From contig NW_006499603.1 in NCBI RefSeq assembly GCF_000471905.2, positions 5,345,097-5,409,096 on the forward strand: a stretch of 64,000 nucleotides of DNA. The letters are read 5' to 3'. The position numbers were made by a program, and so were the translations under genes. The notes beneath the pieces were generated by a model. That model was not told the origin of the DNA. It made no database searches and saw nothing but the letters and a program-made list of their open reading frames with translations. Of this stretch, positions 59,195 to 64,000 are shown in pieces (position 1 is the first letter of the stretch; the number at the start of each line of letters is the position of its first letter). Origin of the DNA: Amborella trichopoda (taxonomy: Eukaryota > Streptophyta > Magnoliopsida > Amborellales > Amborellaceae).

Positions 59195-61200
59195 CTACAG
59201 TGTTTGGTCCACACGGGTTGGTGCTTCACAGACTTGTGTCATGTTGCAAGTTTCCTGAGAGTAGAAACTTTGCTCCCTTGACTCTCTCAATCTTTGCTCA
59301 AAGTTAGGCTCAGGGGGCCACTGGGGTTTATTTGGCTTCAACTTCTTTGTGGTAGCCTTAGCTTTAGCTGCCAAGGCATCAACAACTATTGGGAATCCTG
59401 CCACCTGTGCTAGGGTCTTTCTCAATTGCTTCTGCTCCGTCCTGCTTATATTGATTCCTTCGAATTCTTGATCAAGAGCCTTGAAGTCTAGGCACATCAA
59501 GGTCATACCTGAAGAAGACATAGGAGAAAGACAATGAGAAGCAGGAGAAGAAGGTGTAGAAGGGTTAGAAAGTGGGGGACTTTTAAGGTCATTCCCCTCA
59601 TCAAACCGATCTGAGCAGCTTTTTAGGTCATTGCCAGGATTGGAAAGTTGCAGGGGATCTTTTAGGTCTTTCTCTTGCTTAGACTGCTGGGGAGTGCTTT
59701 TAACATCGTCACCCTCATCGGACGTTTACTGAGTGGAAGATGGCACGGGGAAATCTTCTTGACAGGATGAAGGATGAAAAAGGATCGTGTTGGGGATGAA
59801 GTCAACAAAGGAAGGGGTCTAAGAAATTCTTGCTCAATTGTGGGTTGAGCTATCTTGTTTCTTCAGCAAGCAACCCTTGATGCCCATCTTTTTTTGTTTT
59901 GTTAAGGTGCTATTTGATTTGTCTCACTGGGTTCACGATTAGCACCGACTTGGCGAACCGCTTCTCACCTCAAAGACTTGAGTCTGTTTCGGCCATGGTA
60001 GATCATCCGTGGTTGGGAAGTCGAGGATTCTGCAGAGTCTGAGTCATTGATCGAAAGGTCCTGCCTTGTGAGATCTTCTTACCTCGAGGAAGTGATTTGG
60101 GGATCACTTACGGGGAGGTTTTTAAATTATTGATACTTCAAAGTATATGTCAAGGAAAGTTGTGCATTATGGCAAGTAATGACCTCTTATTTGATGGTAT
60201 GGACATCAACAATCTTCAATCCCCTTAACAAGTCGAAGGGGTTGCCTTGCCTGCTTTAGTGTGATTATGCCTTCCTGAAGCATTATAATGAAGAGGGTGT
60301 AGAGGATACTCAGCATTTCGTCCTCCTCTTGAATGGTTACGGCATGGGAGGCCTCAGCTGCCCCGAAGGCCTTCTTTAAATCTTCAAGCTTATCTGACCT
60401 TCTAGAATCAGGGCCTCAATGATATCCTTCAACGTGTAGTAGTCATCTGTGGGATGATTGATCCTCTGATGGTAGGCACAATAATTTGTCAGAGTGTCAA
60501 GGCCAAATTGCTCAGGGAACCTAGCTTCTGGAAGCTGGATCATATTCTGCTCCAATAATAATAGGAACAACACAAGGATCCATTCCTTCTCGAACGGATA
60601 AACCTTATTCCTATGCCTAGTGAAATAATCACTCCGAACAAAGTGGCTGGTGGAAGTAACCGATTGTACTACTGTTGTTGCTTGCCAGTCTGGGGTAATA
60701 CCTTCTTCATGCTTACGTCTTTAGAGAGGTCCAAATTTTGGGAGGTAGCCTTCTTTGAATCAGTGATCATAATGGCTGCACTAATTTCCCCTTTCCATTG
60801 GCTGCGCTGTATGTTATTCCGAGAGCAACCATTGCCCTGGTTGTTCGTTGAACTTGTAGGTGGTTGCCGTGCCCCACCATGATGGCGTGACAAACTTTCT
60901 ATGCAAACTTATTTAGAGATCAACTCTATTATGGAGGTCAGATTAGAGGCCTCGACATGTAGAGCGATTTCAAGTCACATGTTCTACACTCAAGTTTGGA
61001 CTGCTTCCTTCTCAAGCATAGGATTAGGATGGTGGGAAGCCAAGTTCCTCCATCTTGATATGAATTGATTTACGGACTCATTAGGGGCTTGAGTCAAGGT
61101 GAGAAGCTCGATGATTTGAACTTCTCTCTCGACCTCATAGAAGCGTTGATAGAACATTTTCTCCATCTCCTCCCATGTATGCACCGAGTTTGGAGGAAGT
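59195..61200 (-). mobile_element. gag-like region of the minus Tat element
   Basis: TWEEMEKMFYQRFYEVEREV and NQFISRWRNLASHHPNP (60990-61184), then NYCAYHQRINHPTDD (60376-60573) and the EFEGINISRTEQKQLRKTL linker (59195-59521). No protease motif recognised. Broken. Confidence 0.8.
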
Positions 61201-62571
61201 CGGGCATACCATTGGAATGTTGGGTCATCAAGGGTCTCAACAAACTGGCGGAGAAGAAGTCTCTCGTCAGCTACTATTTCTTAACATGCTACCTGGAAGT
61301 GGGTGATATGCTGGTTTGGGAAGGTGGTTTCGCTGAATAGAGGAAACTTCCCTTTCTGAGAGGAACGGGACCTGATCAATATAGGAAAGATGTGGTCCTT
61401 GATAAGGCGTCGCACCCTGTATGCCTGGAATTTGTCTGTTCTTTAAGCTATGGGTGACCATAGTGTCAATATCTCACTAAGAAACCGGATGAGAGAAAGA
61501 CTTTTCCTGTGAGGTAGACGAAGGAGGCTACCATGGAGGTACACCATCAGAGTGATGGGAATTAGCCTCATGGTTAGCCAACTGACGTGCCACGTGAATA
61601 CGATCAATCTTCTCCATCATCTTGTGCACCATGTCCTCAAACTTGTTCATGTGATCTCCTTCGCATCGCTGGGCTCCCTTACGACCATTACACTGACCGT
61701 TTCATTATGGGGGTTGTTGTTAGTGGCAACAGAGGGTTTGCAAGCTTGACAGGTCGTACATGATAGGTCAGTCAGTAAGGGATCAGCTTGCCCTGACTAA
61801 AATCGACTTTTGTAAGCAGATCATGTTTGGACTGGTTCTCGACGGTCTTGGGAACGTGGCTGAGGAGCCAGTTCATGACGATCTTGGGACCGTGGCTGTT
61901 GAGTGGCTAAGTCTTCTTCTGCAACAGTAACCATAGTATAGGGCTCATTGAGCTCTTTTTTAGGCTTCATCGTCTGAAGGGGGTAGACGGGATTCAAGTG
62001 AAGAGGATCGTCAAAATTGGTTGTTTTGAATGCCTAGGTCACCTTCCTAGTTAAAATTCGCAGACCTCTATCATGTTTAGCCTCGAGGTTTTGATGGACC
62101 TCATGTCAAAACTGCGATCTAGGTTGCAGCTGGTCAACTCTTCCTGCACATGAGAGTGTTGTCTCCATCAGGTGCGGCAATGGATGAGGGCTAGGAACTA
62201 GAGTCATCTTGGGCCTGGGAGGATGAAGGACTTGATCTTCTGTGAGGTCCATGCCCCGAGTTCTCTTATGAGCTCCAAAGACATGACCAAAGTGTTGGGG
62301 CTGGTTCAGGATGGTACTATTGGGGAAAGCCTTCTAGTACCAAGGCTGAAGGTGCTTGCTCGATGAAGGAGGAGCAAGCAAGAGCAGGGTCGACTCATGA
62401 GGAGGCCTGAGTCAAGGACGAGGGGACGTCTGAGATGGTGCGTGTGCACGTCCCTTGAAGAAGGATTACGGGAGACTTAAGGGTCAACCCGGGCTCGTAC
62501 AAGTGATCTGGCCATAGGAGGCCAAGAGCTACGAGCAGGTGTATGTAGGACAACTGGTGTAGGCTTGCTCC

Positions 62572-63087
62572 TTACAGGATGCACTTGTGTGTGCATAGGA
62601 GGAGGACGAGAAGGTCGTCTCCTGTGTACTCGAGTTGGCGTACTAATGGCGTTGCCTCGAGCAGTGAGATGCACAAGAGTGGCGTCTGGAGGAACTGGCC
62701 TTGGAAGGTTCGGTCTTGAACATGGTCTCGAGGCAACAGAAGGGTTGCCCTGAGGTGTGACCCAAAAACCTTGTGGTGTGTGTGACGAGTGTAGACCGGG
62801 TTTCCACCTCGATGTGTTGAGCCTCTAAGGATAGAGACCAATGGTGTAAGAGTGTGGGGGGTAGCCTTATGGTGACTCGCAGAAGCAATGGCTGCGTGTT
62901 TGTCTTTTGCAGAAAGGGACTGGGCAGCCTTCCGGCGTACCTCAGAAACACGATCGGCAATTGACTTACCAGTGGCTGGGCGCATGCTATGTGGGGCCAC
63001 ATAAGTGCTGCCCATGCAAGGTGCCTTGGTGGAGTTTCCACCAGAGCGAAGAGATGGGGAGTGAGGGACCTTCATGTCCCTCCTCAC
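62572..63087 (-). mobile_element. leader ORF of the minus Tat element
   Basis: MRRDMKVPHSPSLRSGGNST, then HSMRPATGKSIADRV, matching 37845-38060 of the plus copy. Function unknown; basic and rich in S/T/P. Confidence 0.7.
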
Positions 63088-63239
63088 ACTGGTCCAAGTT
63101 AAGACTTACAAGCTAGACAAGGGGTCTTGGTTGAACGAAAGATTAGTAGAGGAATGGTTAAAGAGAAGAAGGGAATGGACAGAAGGAGAGAGAAGAAGGA
63201 AGAGAGGAGGGAGGAGAAGGAAGAGGAGATGTCGTCGGT

Positions 63240-64000
63240 GCTAGACATTGCCGACTGTTTTAGGAGATGGAAGAGAGAGGAAGTAGTCGGCGCTAAGCTT
63301 CACCGACTGTGTCAGACGAGAAGAGAGGAAGAAAATCAACTAGCGCTAAGTCTCGCCAACTATTAGAAGAAGTGAGGGAAAACCAGCTGGTGCTAGGTCT
63401 CGTCGACTGATAAAAGAAGAGAGAGGAGGCAAATTGGTATTAGGTCTCACCTGTTGACTGAAGAAGATAGAAAAGACCAACTGACGTTAGGCCTCATCGA
63501 CTGATAGAAGAAGAGAGAGAAGATCAACCGATGCTAGGTCTCACCGGCTGATAAAAGAAGAGAAAAGAGCAACAGATGCTAGGTCTCACCGACTGATAGA
63601 AGAAAAGAGCGAAGACCAACCAGCGTTAGGTCTTGTCGACTGAAAGAAGAAGAGAGAGAAGACCAACCGGCTCTAGGTCTCGCCGACTGATAGAAGAAAA
63701 GAGTAAAGACCAACCGGCGCTAGGTCTCTCCAGTTGATAGAAGAAGATCGAGTAGACCAACCAGCGCTGGGCCTCGCTAGTTGACAAAAGATGACAGAGA
63801 AGACCAACAGGCACTGGGCTTCGCCAGTTGACAGAAGAAAATAGAGAAGACCAACCGGCTCTAGACCTCGCCAGTTGAAAGAATGAGAGAGAGAAGACCA
63901 ACCGGCGTTGGGCCTCTCTACTTGACAGAAGAAGATAGAGAAGACCAACTGAGGCTTGGGGCTCACCAGTTGACAAAAGAGAGAGAAAGAGCGAGAGAGA
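63240..64000 (-). repeat. LTR minisatellite of the minus Tat element
   Basis: About 15 units of 40-55 bp built on GACCAACCGGCGCTAGGTCT, then CGCCGACTGATAGAAGAAGA, with GA-rich spacers. The core is the reverse complement of the 52968-53690 core. It continues past the window edge. Confidence 0.88.

Larger units (their letters stand above)
55431..64000 (-). mobile_element. Ty3/gypsy Tat-type LTR element, broken, minus strand, runs off right edge
   Basis: Same family as the plus element: the integrase C-terminus at 55502-55807 reads DALDGKRLEAQQNLELNQGR as at 46266. Reading leftward it has an LTR minisatellite (63240-64000), leader, gag, RT, RNase H, second RNase H and integrase. The end of its 5' LTR and the primer site appear to be missing near 63140. 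Its left part abuts the plus element's LTR. It is broken in several places but less so than the plus copy, and old. Confidence 0.88.

Noticed and set aside
63626-63976. Minus-strand frames with repeating WSLLFS / GLLSLL peptides
   Set aside because: Translation of the LTR minisatellite; the peptide repeat only mirrors the DNA repeat.

Overview
The window is nuclear DNA of a flowering plant. The evidence is a host gene with short exons and GT-AG introns in the DExH1/DExH3 RNA-helicase family, Ty3/gypsy elements of the dual-RNase-H (Tat) type, hAT and Mutator-type DNA transposons, an RTE LINE tail and an AT-rich background. I cannot name the species. It holds one substantial host gene, one broken host gene fragment, and otherwise repeats. 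I saw no tRNA, rRNA or CRISPR array.

Region 1 (1-15,906): the 3' half of a DExH-box RNA helicase gene on the + strand. Seven exons cover helicase motifs IV-VI, the winged-helix/ratchet (HA2) region and the OB fold. The earlier exons lie left of the window. All intron phases agree. The only lesion I see is one missing base in the sixth visible exon, near 15,571. The introns are large. The first holds a 5.5-kb hAT transposon. The second holds several MITE-like repeats and a 292-base gap. The fourth holds a Mutator-type MITE with a perfect 9-bp target duplication.

Region 2 (15,907-37,050): AT-rich intergenic DNA with an RTE LINE 3' end, four copies of one MITE group (20.0, 24.8, 32.6 and 34.3 kb), a second small MITE (34.8 kb) and an old non-coding LTR element on the minus strand (23,854-32,312). 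There is also the first third of a BAHD acyltransferase gene, broken (33.1-33.6 kb), and two LTR fragments.

Region 3 (37,051-64,000): two old, broken Tat-type Ty3/gypsy elements of the same family, arranged tail to tail. The + strand copy spans 37,051-54,493. It has a solo LTR of another family inside pol and a 4.6-kb non-coding 3' region rich in minisatellites. The minus-strand copy runs from about 55.4 kb past the right edge.

I found no convincing undescribed gene system. The most unusual signals are structural. One is a tandem array in the solo LTR whose units keep a short hairpin although the arm sequence differs from unit to unit. Another is a MITE group that keeps a small palindrome in its terminal repeats although the palindrome's sequence differs between subgroups. 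The third is a 'GTCGGTGAAGC..AGCGCCGGCT' minisatellite core that recurs in the LTRs, and probably in the 3' region, of the Tat elements.
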